Assembly: GCF_900105175.1 (NCBI RefSeq)
Contig: NZ_LT629771.1
Span: forward strand, 3,472,001-3,536,000
Reading direction: 5' to 3'
Source: Jiangella sp. DSM 45060
GTDB lineage: Bacteria; Actinomycetota; Actinomycetes; Jiangellales; Jiangellaceae
Length of the DNA: 64,000 nucleotides
Shown: positions 9,301 through 16,236 of the stretch, piece after piece
Numbering within the stretch: position 1 is the first letter of the stretch
How the letters are laid out: every line of letters starts with the position of its first letter
Translations under genes and position numbers: made by a program
Notes under the pieces: generated by a model
Seen by the model: only the letters and a program-made list of their open reading frames with translations
What the model was told of the DNA's origin: nothing
Databases searched by the model: none

Positions 9301-10442
9301 GCCGCCCAGTTGCCGGCGATCCACTCGTTCCACTCGAGCACGAGGATCGTCTCGGGGTCGGCCTCGATGGCGTGGTCCCACTGCTCCTGGAAGTTGTGCC
9401 CGGCGTTCTCCGCGCCGGGCGACTCGTCCTCGGCGCCGTCGTGGAAGCTGCGGCTGCGCGACGGCGGATCGTCCAGCCCGTACCACGCGGAGTAGCTGAA
9501 GATCGACGAGCTGCCGGAGTTCTGCGCCGGCGACACCGCCATCTGCTCGAGCTGTCCGTCGGCGTCGAGGTTGCCGCGCTGCGGGCGGTCGAAGCTGATC
9601 CAGTCCCACCCGCCGGCCGGCTGCTGCGGCTCGTTCGGCCACTGCGCGTAGCGGAAGGTGAAGAAGTCCTGAACCTCCGCGGACGGATCGGCGCCCATGA
9701 TCAGCGGCTTGCCGTCCCATCGGAACCAGGTGCTCGGATACCGGTGCGGCGCGTCGTCGGCGTAGAACGTCCGGTAGAGCTCGTCCATGTTCCGGGTCGA
9801 CTCGGTGTGCGTCATGAAGACCACCTGCGGCGCCCGCACGCCCTGGGCCTGGAGCTCGACGATCGTCCGCATCAGCAGGATCGCCTGCGGCTTGTAGAGC
9901 TCCCAGTTCGACGCGTCGAGGACGAGGTAGTCGACCTGCGCGGCGGCGAGCAGCTGCAGGTCGCGGCGGACCACCCACGCGTCGTCGCTGCGGAAGTAGC
10001 CGTAGAGCGGCTCGCCCCAGTAGGCGAAGTGGCCCGGCCCGGGGAAGGCGCCGCTGCCGGGCGTCTGCCACGCGAGCGGGTCCTCGGCCAGGGTGGCGTT
10101 GTTGTCGAAGACGTTCTTGTACTCGCGCATGTCGTTGGAGCCGTGCCAGAGCACGTAGAACACGCCCACCGTGCGGTCGTCGCGCGGCGCCGGCGCCGTG
10201 GTGTGGTCGGTGAGCTCGCGGCCCAGCGCGTCGGTCGCCACCAGCGGACCACCCGGCGCCATGACGTTCGGGGCCGTCGCAAGCGTCCCGCCGGCCGCCT
10301 CGCCGGCCGCCTCGCCGGCCGCCTCGCCGTCCTCCGGGCCGGCCGCGGCTCCCGGCCCGGAGAGCGCGAGCACGACGGCCGCCGCGGCGGCGACCACCGC
10401 CATCGGCCGGCGCCAGCGCATCGAGCGTGTGTCAGTGCTCAC
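6354..10442 (-). CDS. Large secreted modular GH99/GH71-like glycan hydrolase
   Basis: 1362-aa exported protein. GTG at 10442 is chosen because AAGGAGGT lies four bases upstream. Order: signal peptide (about 8-34), EAAG repeat linker (about 38-50), TIM-barrel catalytic region (about 90-450; VGVFYVLWHG, VDYLVLDASNWELY, LVLEWNEWIAGNW), a DOMON/CBM9-like beta domain (about 455-650), a beta-sandwich with GQHEIMVVF (about 665-800), an F5/8C-like domain (about 800-925), then three related modules of about 140 residues each (from about 930, 1070 and 1215). The WNEW motif is shared with the small hydrolase at the operon end. First gene of the operon and divergent from the AraC regulator. Exact GH family and glycan are unknown. 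Confidence 0.75.
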   Translation of the reverse strand: MSTDTRSMRWRRPMAVVAAAAAVVLALSGPGAAAGPEDGEAAGEAAGEAAGGTLATAPNVMAPGGPLVATDALGRELTDHTTAPAPRDDRTVGVFYVLWHGSNDMREYKNVFDNNATLAEDPLAWQTPGSGAFPGPGHFAYWGEPLYGYFRSDDAWVVRRDLQLLAAAQVDYLVLDASNWELYKPQAILLMRTIVELQAQGVRAPQVVFMTHTESTRNMDELYRTFYADDAPHRYPSTWFRWDGKPLIMGADPSAEVQDFFTFRYAQWPNEPQQPAGGWDWISFDRPQRGNLDADGQLEQMAVSPAQNSGSSSIFSYSAWYGLDDPPSRSRSFHDGAEDESPGAENAGHNFQEQWDHAIEADPETILVLEWNEWIAGNWAARPTDPLVFYDVVNTRWSRDLAPMTGGYGDNYYLQLVDNIRRYKGVAPPAGTGAERTIDLRGGFGQWSDVAPEYADYQGDTAPRDHPGVDARTYVNRTGRNDIVSAKVTRDDEKVYFYARTQEQLTEVSADGWMTLYLDSDADGATGWSGYDLRVRWHGADDARLERFTGDGWENAHAPVPYRTARDELMVAVPREALDGTDEPLRLAFKWWDHQQSDDIMDAYLSGDAAPDGRFSYLYDTGDHPGAGEQAGPPAVEPLPEQAPGWHRIEDDDHTTDYEAHVTPAASTWVTAADPDSSGGTYSYLYNPGGRRDAFFRSFIRAGFEGNAVRWVAPAGPKGTEAEVFVDGLSQGVVSLYSERDEPRRTAFELRGLPEGQHEIMVVFLAQSGTYYHDYFEYGVGAAGRDGDPADLLAGAYATASSFAPAQWFATNAAQVGDGRVGTYWRGTQASGDHVALSFGRTVPFDRVDVVPRTAGTTITSFELRLHDARGWRTAHRGGELSEATTIELGMTRADVVQLLVTGTTGGGPEVAELAVRSARDTTPAPPATAWEFANGADGWTGAGPVDGPHWSDDGAIGGDVAGPGAALLSPGDLEIDAGEYRSVLVDLENRTAAREAQLRYVATTPDGRTVEGRRPFRIAANSGHTAYVVDLTDAPDWAGTVHQIGVEVSAGAGRMELGHVRLAPDHAVYAAHFADDLDGWTAPGATWRPDGSADVPLDGDGDVLGSPELRADLANADTVTLRLRNASSAHQGVLRFRTSADPEGAEHTVPFELTAHDETFTTYQVGMDAVPAWRGVLEHLAVEVVGAEPDEHLRVDTVRVEPFVLTSLNTKRTWTFDESAEGWGGAGHIDGFGWNDGAVGGTITGPDPQFYSAPDLWLDLTELTTVSIRMAVDTSATHGTLYFTTEAQPNFSEANSIRIPLVPGETGYVDHELDLSGVAGWTGVLRQLRLDPEEGDSTGTFLVDRVELRPATITSAKELDR
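10293..10330. repeat. Three-copy 12-bp tandem repeat in the hydrolase leader
   Basis: About three copies of GGCCGCCTCGCC, read on the minus strand as EAAG repeats just after the signal peptide. It looks like a slippage-prone flexible linker. Confidence 0.7.
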
Positions 10443-10484
10443 CGTGACCTCCTTGTCGCGTCGGCTGCGGATCGACTTGCACGT

Positions 10485-10494
10485 ATTGCGCAAT
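10485..10494. promoter_or_regulatory. Perfect palindrome ATTGCGCAAT in the divergent promoter region
   Basis: ATTGCGCAAT is a perfect 10-bp dyad and an AT-rich island in a GC-rich region. It lies between the hydrolase operon start (10442) and the AraC gene (10566). It is a candidate operator, but AraC proteins usually bind direct repeats, so the binder is unknown. Confidence 0.4.
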
Positions 10495-10565
10495 CATTGT
10501 CCTGGCAGGAGGCCAGAGCTAGCATGATCTGGTCCTGAAGTAGCACGAAACGCTCAGGGGTGGCC

Positions 10566-11450
10566 ATGATCACGCGCTATCGACGCCGCGAGACGCTGCC
10601 GGCCGCGGGCCCGGCGATCGCCGCGGAGCTGATGGACGGCCTGGGCGAGGTCGGCCCGCACAGCCACGAGTTCATCGAGATCGTGGTGGTCGAGAGCGGC
10701 CGTGCCGACCACGAGACCCGCTCGTCACGGCGGTCGGTGCGGCGGGGCTACTGCGCGGTGCTGCGGCCCGGCGAGTGGCACAGCTGGCGCGAGTGCCAGG
10801 ACCTGCGCGTGTGGAACATCTACCTCGGCACCGAGGTGCTCCAGTCGGCCCTGAGCTGGCTGCGCGACACCCCGGAGTGCAGCAGCCTCATCAGCCCGCC
10901 CGCTCCCGGCCGGGTCACCGAGCGCGCCCTGGCCGGCCCGGCGCTCACCAGCGTCATCGACTGGCTCGCCGCCGTGCCGCCGCGGCACCCCTCCGACGGC
11001 ATCTCGTCGTCGGCCCAGCGGGTCGGCCTGCTGACCGCCGCCCTGGGCGAGATCGCCGCCGCACCGGAGCTGGACGAGCCCGCCGCGGGCCTGCGCCCGG
11101 CGCCGCACCTGCCGACGTCCATCGCCAGCACCCTGCGCCTGCTGGAGCACGACGTCGCCCACCCGTGGACGCTCGGTGAGCTCGCCGACCGCACCCACCT
11201 GTCACCGTCGCACCTGTCGAGGCTGTTCTCACAGGCCACCGGCATGGCGCCGATCGCGTACCTCGCCCGGCTCCGGGCCGAGCACGTCGCGGCCGACCTC
11301 ATCAACGGCGACGACCCCATCGCGGAGATCGGCGGGCGCTATGGCTGGCCCGACCCGAACTACCTCAGCCGCCGGTTCCGCCACGTGTTCGGCGTCTCGC
11401 CGCGGGCGTACCGCCGCCGCTACGGGCAGGCGGCGTCGCCACGGCCGTGA
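10566..11450 (+). CDS. AraC-family transcriptional regulator
   Basis: 294-aa regulator. The N-terminal half is a cupin sensor (GEVGPHSHEFIEIVVVESG, then LRPGEWHSW), and the C-terminal third has two helix-turn-helix motifs (WTLGELADRTHLSPSHLSRLFSQ and IAEIGGRYGWPDPNYLSRRF) ending FGVSPRAYRRRY. ATG at 10566 follows AGGGG by five bases; an in-frame GTG at 10560 is possible. Divergent from the glycan operon, which it most likely controls in response to a sugar bound by the cupin; this is inference from position. Confidence 0.88.
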   Translation: MITRYRRRETLPAAGPAIAAELMDGLGEVGPHSHEFIEIVVVESGRADHETRSSRRSVRRGYCAVLRPGEWHSWRECQDLRVWNIYLGTEVLQSALSWLRDTPECSSLISPPAPGRVTERALAGPALTSVIDWLAAVPPRHPSDGISSSAQRVGLLTAALGEIAAAPELDEPAAGLRPAPHLPTSIASTLRLLEHDVAHPWTLGELADRTHLSPSHLSRLFSQATGMAPIAYLARLRAEHVAADLINGDDPIAEIGGRYGWPDPNYLSRRFRHVFGVSPRAYRRRYGQAASPRP

Positions 11451-11474
11451 CCGGCCGTATACGCTCGGCGTTCG

Positions 11475-12065
11475 ATGAGCGACGACACCTCGGCGCCCCG
11501 CGTGCTCGACCGAATCGGCTGGCCGGTCCGCACCGACCGCCTCACGCTGCGCCCCGCCGGTCCCGACGACGCCGACGCCGTCTGGGAGTACCGCCGCCTG
11601 GAGCCGGTGGCCCGCTGGCTGACCGACCTCCCGGACGACGCCGCCGCTTTCCGGGCCCGGTTCGCCGAGCCCGGCCGGCTGGCCACGGCCGTGCTGGTCG
11701 AGCACGACGCGTCCGTCATCGGCGACCTCATGGTGCGGGTCGAGGACGCCTGGGCCCAGACCGAGGTGGCCGCGGCCGCCCGCGGCGTCCAGGCCGAGCT
11801 GGGCTGGGTCTTCGATCCCGCCGCCCAGGGCCACGGCTACGCCACCGAGGCCGTCCGCGAGCTGCTGCGGCTCTGCTTCGCGGAGCTGGGCCTGCGCCGC
11901 GTCACCGCGCTGTGCTTCGCCGACAACGAGCCGTCCTGGCGCCTGATGGAACGGGTCGGCATGCGCCGCGAGGCGTACAACGTCGCCGACTCGCTGCACC
12001 GCTCCGGCCAGTGGCTCGACGGCCTCGGCTACGCGCTGCTCGCCGAGGAGTGGAAGTCAGCCTGA
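11475..12065 (+). CDS. GNAT acetyltransferase, RimJ/RimL type
   Basis: 196-aa N-acetyltransferase. It begins RTDRLTLRPAGPDDADAVW, typical of the RimJ/RimL branch, and has the acetyl-CoA region ELGWVFDPAAQGHGYATEAVRELL followed by RVTALCFADNEPSWRLMERVGMRREA. It would acetylate a protein N-terminus or a small amine; substrate unknown. TACGCT at 11460-11465 could be a -10 box nine bases before the ATG, so the mRNA may be nearly leaderless. It overlaps the 3' end of the convergent soxR by nine bases. Confidence 0.88.
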   Translation: MSDDTSAPRVLDRIGWPVRTDRLTLRPAGPDDADAVWEYRRLEPVARWLTDLPDDAAAFRARFAEPGRLATAVLVEHDASVIGDLMVRVEDAWAQTEVAAAARGVQAELGWVFDPAAQGHGYATEAVRELLRLCFAELGLRRVTALCFADNEPSWRLMERVGMRREAYNVADSLHRSGQWLDGLGYALLAEEWKSA

Positions 12066-12524
12066 CCCGTCCGTCGTGACGCGGCGCGGCCCGGTGCCGT
12101 CCGCGCCGAACACGTCGTCGGGGTTGAGCAGGTAACACGCCTTCATCGACAGGCAGCCGCAGCCGATGCAGCCGGTGAGCTCGCGCTGCAGGTTCTCCAG
12201 CTCGCGCTTCTTCGCCTCGAGCTGGGCCTGCCAGCGCTTGGACAGCCGGTGCCAGTCGTGGGAGTCGGGCATGCGCTGCATCGGCAGCGTCGCGAAGACC
12301 TCGGCGACGTCCGCGAGCGAGATGCCCAGCCGCTTGGCCACCAGGATCAGCGAGATGCGCCGGATCATGAACCGCGGATAGCGACGCTGGTTCCCGGACG
12401 TGCGCGACGACTCGATCAGGCCGAGCTGCTCGTAGTAGTGCAGGGCCGAGACCGCCACGCCGGTGCGGCGCGACACCTCGCCCACCGTGAGCAGATCGTC
12501 GGGCTCCAGCGCGCTCACCTCCAT
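12057..12524 (-). CDS. soxR: SoxR redox-sensing MerR-family regulator
   Basis: 155-aa MerR-family activator. The winged helix is LLTVGEVSRRTGVAVSALHYYEQLGLI; then comes a dimerisation helix and the [2Fe-2S] motif C119-IG-C122-G-C124-LSMKA-C130, the CX2CXCX5C of SoxR. Oxidation of the cluster by redox-active compounds or NO switches target promoters on. The ATG at 12524 is chosen over an upstream in-frame start because it lies seven bases from the SoxR box and gives the family length. Divergent from the MFS transporter it is predicted to control. In actinomycetes SoxR mostly governs export of redox-active antibiotics rather than superoxide defence. Confidence 0.95.
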   Translation of the reverse strand: MEVSALEPDDLLTVGEVSRRTGVAVSALHYYEQLGLIESSRTSGNQRRYPRFMIRRISLILVAKRLGISLADVAEVFATLPMQRMPDSHDWHRLSKRWQAQLEAKKRELENLQRELTGCIGCGCLSMKACYLLNPDDVFGADGTGPRRVTTDGSG

Positions 12525-12526
12525 GG

Positions 12527-12557
12527 TTGACCTCAAGTTCCCTTGAGATTCTAGGTT
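12527..12557 (+). promoter_or_regulatory. MerR-type promoter of the MFS gene, 19-bp spacer
   Basis: TTGACC (12527-12532) and TAGGTT (12552-12557) are separated by 19 bp, the overlong spacer typical of promoters activated by MerR-family DNA distortion, with the SoxR box between them. The ATG is eight bases after the -10, and there is no ribosome site, so the transcript should be leaderless. Confidence 0.8.
12531..12548. promoter_or_regulatory. SoxR box
   Basis: CCTCAAGTTCCCTTGAGA is an almost perfect dyad: CTCAAG and CTTGAG arms around TTCC. It closely matches the classical SoxR operator CCTCAAGTTAACTTGAGG. It fills the spacer of the divergent MFS promoter. Confidence 0.9.
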
Positions 12558-12565
12558 TCCGGACC

Positions 12566-13975
12566 ATGACGACAACAGACGAGCGCCCGGCGAGCTTCCG
12601 CGAGCTGTTCGCCGCGGGCCGGGCCACGACCTCGCTGGTCCTGGCCGGCGGCATCGCCCTGCACGCCGTGAACATCTTCCTCACCACGAGCCTGTTGCCC
12701 ACCGCGATCGACGAGATCGGCGGCGAACGGCTCTACGCGTGGAGCACGACGGTGTTCATGATCGCCTCGGTGATCTCGTCGATGCTGGTGAGCCGGACGC
12801 TGGCCCGGCGCGGACCGGTCGCCGCCTACCTCATCGGGCTGGCACCGTTCGTGCTCGGCGCCGTCATCGCCGCCGTCAGCCCGTCGATGACGATGCTGCT
12901 GGCCGGCCGCGCCGTCCAGGGCTTCGGCGGCGGCATGCTGGCCGGGCTCGGCTACGCCGTCATCCAGGCGGCCTACCCCGAGCGGCTCTGGGCCCGGGCG
13001 ACGGCGCTGGTGTCGGCCATGTGGGGCGTCGGGACCCTGGCCGGCCCGGCCATGGGCGGCGCGTTCGCCCAGCTGGGCACCTGGCGCTGGGCGTTCGGCG
13101 TGCTGGCGCTCGCCGGCGTCGCGCTGGCCGTCCTGGTGCCGCGGGCGCTGCCGCGCTCGGACGGCCGGGCCGTCGCCGAGCCCGTCCCGTACGTCTCGCT
13201 CGTCCTGCTGACGACGGCGACCGCGCTGATCAGCGTCGCGAGCCTGCGCGACGACACCGTGCAGATGCTCGGCGTCGTCGCCGCCGCGGTGGTCGTGATC
13301 GGCGCGTTCGTGCACTGGGAGCGGCGCTCGCCGGTGCGGGTGCTGCCGCGCTCGACCTACGTGGCCGGGTCGCCGCTGAAGTGGCTGTACCTCAGCATCG
13401 CGATCCTCGCCGTCGGCACGGTGTCGGAGGCGTTCACGCCGCTGTTCGGCCAGCGCCTCGCCGGGCTGGAGCCGGTGGTCGCGGGGTTCCTCGGCGCGGC
13501 CGTGTCGCTCGGCTGGTCGGCCACCATGCTGGTCAGCTCCGGCGCCCGGCGGCCCGAGGCGGTGCGGCGGCTGCGCGTCGCCGGGCCGGGCGTCATGGCC
13601 CTCGGTCTCGCCGTCACCGGCGTGTTCCAGCGGGAGGACGCCGGCGCCTGGCTCGTGGTCGTGTGGGTGCTCGGGCTGGTCGTCGCGGGCGCCGGCATCG
13701 GCCTGGCGTTCCCGCACGTCGTCGTCGCGGTGATGGGTAGCTCGTCCGACCCGGCCGAGGCCGGCAAGGCCAGCGCCGGCGTCAACACCGTCGAGCTGAT
13801 CGGGCTGGCCATCGGGTCGGCCGTGGGCGGGCTGCTGCTCAATCTGGGCGCGCCGTCGATGCTGGTCTCGGCCCGGTACCTGCTGTTCGGGCTGGCCGCC
13901 GCGGGGGTCGTCGGCGTCGTGGTGGCGCTACGGGCGTCGGCCGTCAGCGCGGCGGCGACCTCTGCCGATGGGTGA
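12566..13975 (+). CDS. MFS multidrug transporter, SoxR-controlled
   Basis: 469-aa membrane protein with about 14 hydrophobic segments, first VLAGGIALHAVNIFLTTSLL. MFS marks include the loop LVSRTLARRGPVAAYLIG and the motif-C-like MWGVGTLAGPAMGGAFAQLGTWRWAF of drug exporters. It probably pumps out redox-active or toxic compounds. Start ATG 12566 fits the leaderless promoter; the longer reading upstream would pass through the operator. The SoxR box in its promoter is the strongest clue to function. Confidence 0.88.
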   Translation: MTTTDERPASFRELFAAGRATTSLVLAGGIALHAVNIFLTTSLLPTAIDEIGGERLYAWSTTVFMIASVISSMLVSRTLARRGPVAAYLIGLAPFVLGAVIAAVSPSMTMLLAGRAVQGFGGGMLAGLGYAVIQAAYPERLWARATALVSAMWGVGTLAGPAMGGAFAQLGTWRWAFGVLALAGVALAVLVPRALPRSDGRAVAEPVPYVSLVLLTTATALISVASLRDDTVQMLGVVAAAVVVIGAFVHWERRSPVRVLPRSTYVAGSPLKWLYLSIAILAVGTVSEAFTPLFGQRLAGLEPVVAGFLGAAVSLGWSATMLVSSGARRPEAVRRLRVAGPGVMALGLAVTGVFQREDAGAWLVVVWVLGLVVAGAGIGLAFPHVVVAVMGSSSDPAEAGKASAGVNTVELIGLAIGSAVGGLLLNLGAPSMLVSARYLLFGLAAAGVVGVVVALRASAVSAAATSADG

Positions 13976-14037
13976 GCCCGGCCGCCGCTGTCGTCGTCGC
14001 GGGTGTCACGCTGGTGGACCACTGGAGGAGGCCCGAC

Positions 14038-14562
14038 GTGACCGGCGACTTCGAGCTGACCGACGACGAACTGCGGGTGGTGGCCCGCTACGCGGCCGAG
14101 TCGGCGCAGGACGTGCTGCCCGTGTTCGAGCAGGCCTGCCCCGGCGACCCCCGGCCGCGCGCCGCCCTCGACGCCGCTTGGACGTTCGCCGGCGGTGCTC
14201 GCCGGACCAGGCTGCAGCGGGTCACGTCGCTCGACGCGCACCGGGCCGCGGCCGCGGCGCCCACCGAGGCCGCCCGCCTCGCCGCCCAGGCCGCCGGCGA
14301 CGCCGCGTCGGCCGCCTACCTGCACCCGATCGCCAAGGCGCACCAGGTCGGCCACATCCTGCGCGCCGCAGCCAACGCCGCCCGCATCGCCGAGCTCACC
14401 GCCGGCGACGACCCCCGCGCCGGCGACGCGTCCCTCGAGCTCGCCCGCCGGCGCGCCACCAACGTCCTCGTCGACGTCCTGCGCCGCTACCCGCCCGCGC
14501 CCGCCGGCAAGAGCCGTCCCGCCGCCCTCATGTCCGCCCTCGACGCCGCTTTGCGCGCCTAG
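14038..14562 (+). CDS. Putative immunity protein (Imm5-like)
   Basis: 174-aa soluble, alanine-rich helical protein. The pattern LTDDELRVVARYAAESAQDVLPVFEQACPGDPRPRAALDAAWTFA, then HPIAKAHQVGHILRAAANAAR, resembles the Imm5-like family linked to contact-dependent toxins in actinobacteria. No toxin gene is beside it, so it may be an orphan immunity gene or do something else. The GTG at 14038 has GGAGGAGG six bases upstream (14024-14031). It runs tail to tail with the PLP enzyme gene. Confidence 0.55.
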   Translation: MTGDFELTDDELRVVARYAAESAQDVLPVFEQACPGDPRPRAALDAAWTFAGGARRTRLQRVTSLDAHRAAAAAPTEAARLAAQAAGDAASAAYLHPIAKAHQVGHILRAAANAARIAELTAGDDPRAGDASLELARRRATNVLVDVLRRYPPAPAGKSRPAALMSALDAALRA

Positions 14563-15845
14563 GCGGTGATGCCGCGAGCGGTCAGCACGGCGGAGATCGA
14601 CGCCCAGTCGGCGGCGGTCGCGATGGGCTGGTAGCGCAGCGCGTTCTTGTCCTTGAAGCCGCTCGACGTGCAGATGCACACGACCGGCCCGTCGAACGTG
14701 GCGCCGGCGGCGAGGCGGCGGCGCAGGCCGGCCACGCCGATGACGCCGGAGAGCTCCTGCCACATGCCGAACCGGGCCAGCAGGTCCTGCGCGGCCAGCA
14801 TGCCCGCGTCGTCCACGCCGACGACGGAGCCGGTGGTGTAGGTCATGACGTGGGTCGCGCGGTAGCCGCCGGTGGTCGTGGCGACCGAGTAGGCGTCCGT
14901 CGGCGTGGCCTGCACCGTCACCGCCGGCAGCCCGGACCGCAGGGCCGACGCGATGACGTCGCGCCCGGCCACCTCGGCCGCGTGGATCGCCGGCACGCGA
15001 TCGGCCACGCCCAGCAGGCGCAGCTCCTCGAACCCCTTCCACACGCCGTAGAGCAGCTCCCCGTACCCGGCCGGGACGAACACGGCGGCGGGCACCCGGT
15101 GCCCCAGCTCGACGAAGAGCTCGTAGGCGATCGTCTTGTAGCCCTCGGGCCCGAACGGGTGGCCGGTGTGCGTGACGGTCTGGTTGCTGACCGGCTGGAA
15201 GCCGAGGCGGTCGACGATGTCCTTGACGACGCTCCAGCGGGCGTCGCGCGGCACCGACAGGACGGTGGCGCCGTACGCACCGACGAACGACTCGACTGCG
15301 GGCGGCCCGCCGGTCGACATGACGACGACGCACGGCAGGCCGACCGCCGCGGCCATGGCCGCCGCGGACGCGCCGTGGTTTCCCGACGACGCGACGACGA
15401 CGCCCGGCGCGCCGGACAGGGCGGCCGCGCTGACGGCGCACAGGTTGAGGCGGTCCTTGTGGCTCCACGTCGGGTTGCGGCTCTCGTCCTTGAGCAGCAC
15501 GGGCACGTCGGTGTCGAACAGCGCCGAGGCGTCGAGCAGGGATGTGCCGCCGATGCCGCGGACCAGGCCGGGGTGCAGCGGCGGCAGCAGCGGCGCCCAG
15601 GCGGACGCGTCGGCGGGCACGTCGTCGCGCGCGAAGAGCGCCGTGACGACGTCCGGCGCGAGCGCCGCGTAGTCGTAGGCCACCTCGAGCGGGTACGCCA
15701 TCGTCTCGGTGCTCGACCGCGGGCAGCCCGCGACCAGCGGCGGCCAGAGCGGGTACGTGAGGTCGTGGTCGTGGATCGCCCGCTGACCCGTCGCCACGGA
15801 GGGCGACAGGTCAGCGGCGGCGACCGCCGGTTCGCTCAGGCTCAT
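14559..15845 (-). CDS. PLP-dependent lyase, threonine synthase-like
   Basis: 428-aa fold-type II pyridoxal-phosphate enzyme. NPTWSHKDRLN carries the PLP lysine, ASSGNHGASAAAMAAAVGLPCVVVMSTGG is the substrate/phosphate loop, and SSGFKDKNALRY lies near the C-terminus. It resembles threonine synthase, cysteate synthase and diaminopropionate-type lyases. Because it is the last gene of an importer operon, I infer beta-elimination or replacement on an imported amino acid rather than threonine biosynthesis. ATG 15845 overlaps the TGA of the cupin gene (ATGA). Confidence 0.8.
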   Translation of the reverse strand: MSLSEPAVAAADLSPSVATGQRAIHDHDLTYPLWPPLVAGCPRSSTETMAYPLEVAYDYAALAPDVVTALFARDDVPADASAWAPLLPPLHPGLVRGIGGTSLLDASALFDTDVPVLLKDESRNPTWSHKDRLNLCAVSAAALSGAPGVVVASSGNHGASAAAMAAAVGLPCVVVMSTGGPPAVESFVGAYGATVLSVPRDARWSVVKDIVDRLGFQPVSNQTVTHTGHPFGPEGYKTIAYELFVELGHRVPAAVFVPAGYGELLYGVWKGFEELRLLGVADRVPAIHAAEVAGRDVIASALRSGLPAVTVQATPTDAYSVATTTGGYRATHVMTYTTGSVVGVDDAGMLAAQDLLARFGMWQELSGVIGVAGLRRRLAAGATFDGPVVCICTSSGFKDKNALRYQPIATAADWASISAVLTARGITA

Positions 15846-16189
15846 CGCTTGAGCGAGACGTAGAACGCGGTGACGGGGGCGTCGGCGGACGAGCCCCAGA
15901 TGGAGTGACGGACGCCGGCGGGGATCACGAACGCCGAGCCGCCCGTGATCGGGACCCGCTCGCCCGGCAGGCCGACCACGCCGGACCCGGAGATCACGTA
16001 GTAGTACTCCGGGTGCTCGTGCGCGCCGCCGAGCTGCTCGTCGGTCGGCGCCTCCGCGCGGTGCTTGTAGTCGATGAGCCCGCCGCGCGCGCCGTAGTCG
16101 ACGCCCAGCGTGTCGGCGTTGAGCAGCCGCCAGCTGGTGCGGGTCTCGTTGTCGTTGGTCTCGACGTCGTCGGGCGTGATGATCTGCAT
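15842..16189 (-). CDS. Small cupin protein
   Basis: 115-aa single-domain cupin. Motif 1 is GGAHEHPEYYYVISGSGVVGLPGE and motif 2 VIPAGVRHSIWGSS, giving three histidines and a glutamate for a metal site. It may be a small isomerase, dioxygenase or metabolite binder acting with the PLP enzyme. AAGGGA lies about nine bases before the ATG. It sits between the transporter ATPase gene (47-base gap) and the PLP enzyme gene (4-base overlap). Confidence 0.8.
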   Translation of the reverse strand: MQIITPDDVETNDNETRTSWRLLNADTLGVDYGARGGLIDYKHRAEAPTDEQLGGAHEHPEYYYVISGSGVVGLPGERVPITGGSAFVIPAGVRHSIWGSSADAPVTAFYVSLKR

Positions 16190-16236
16190 CGTGCTGTCCC
16201 TTCGGCTGTGGGGTGGGTGCGGTGACGGGTGCGGCG

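Noticed and set aside
6526-10071. Very long alternative frames through the large hydrolase gene (also 7941-10538 on the plus strand)
   Set aside because: They are Arg/Pro/Gly-rich low-complexity readings with no domain; high GC keeps stop codons rare in other frames.
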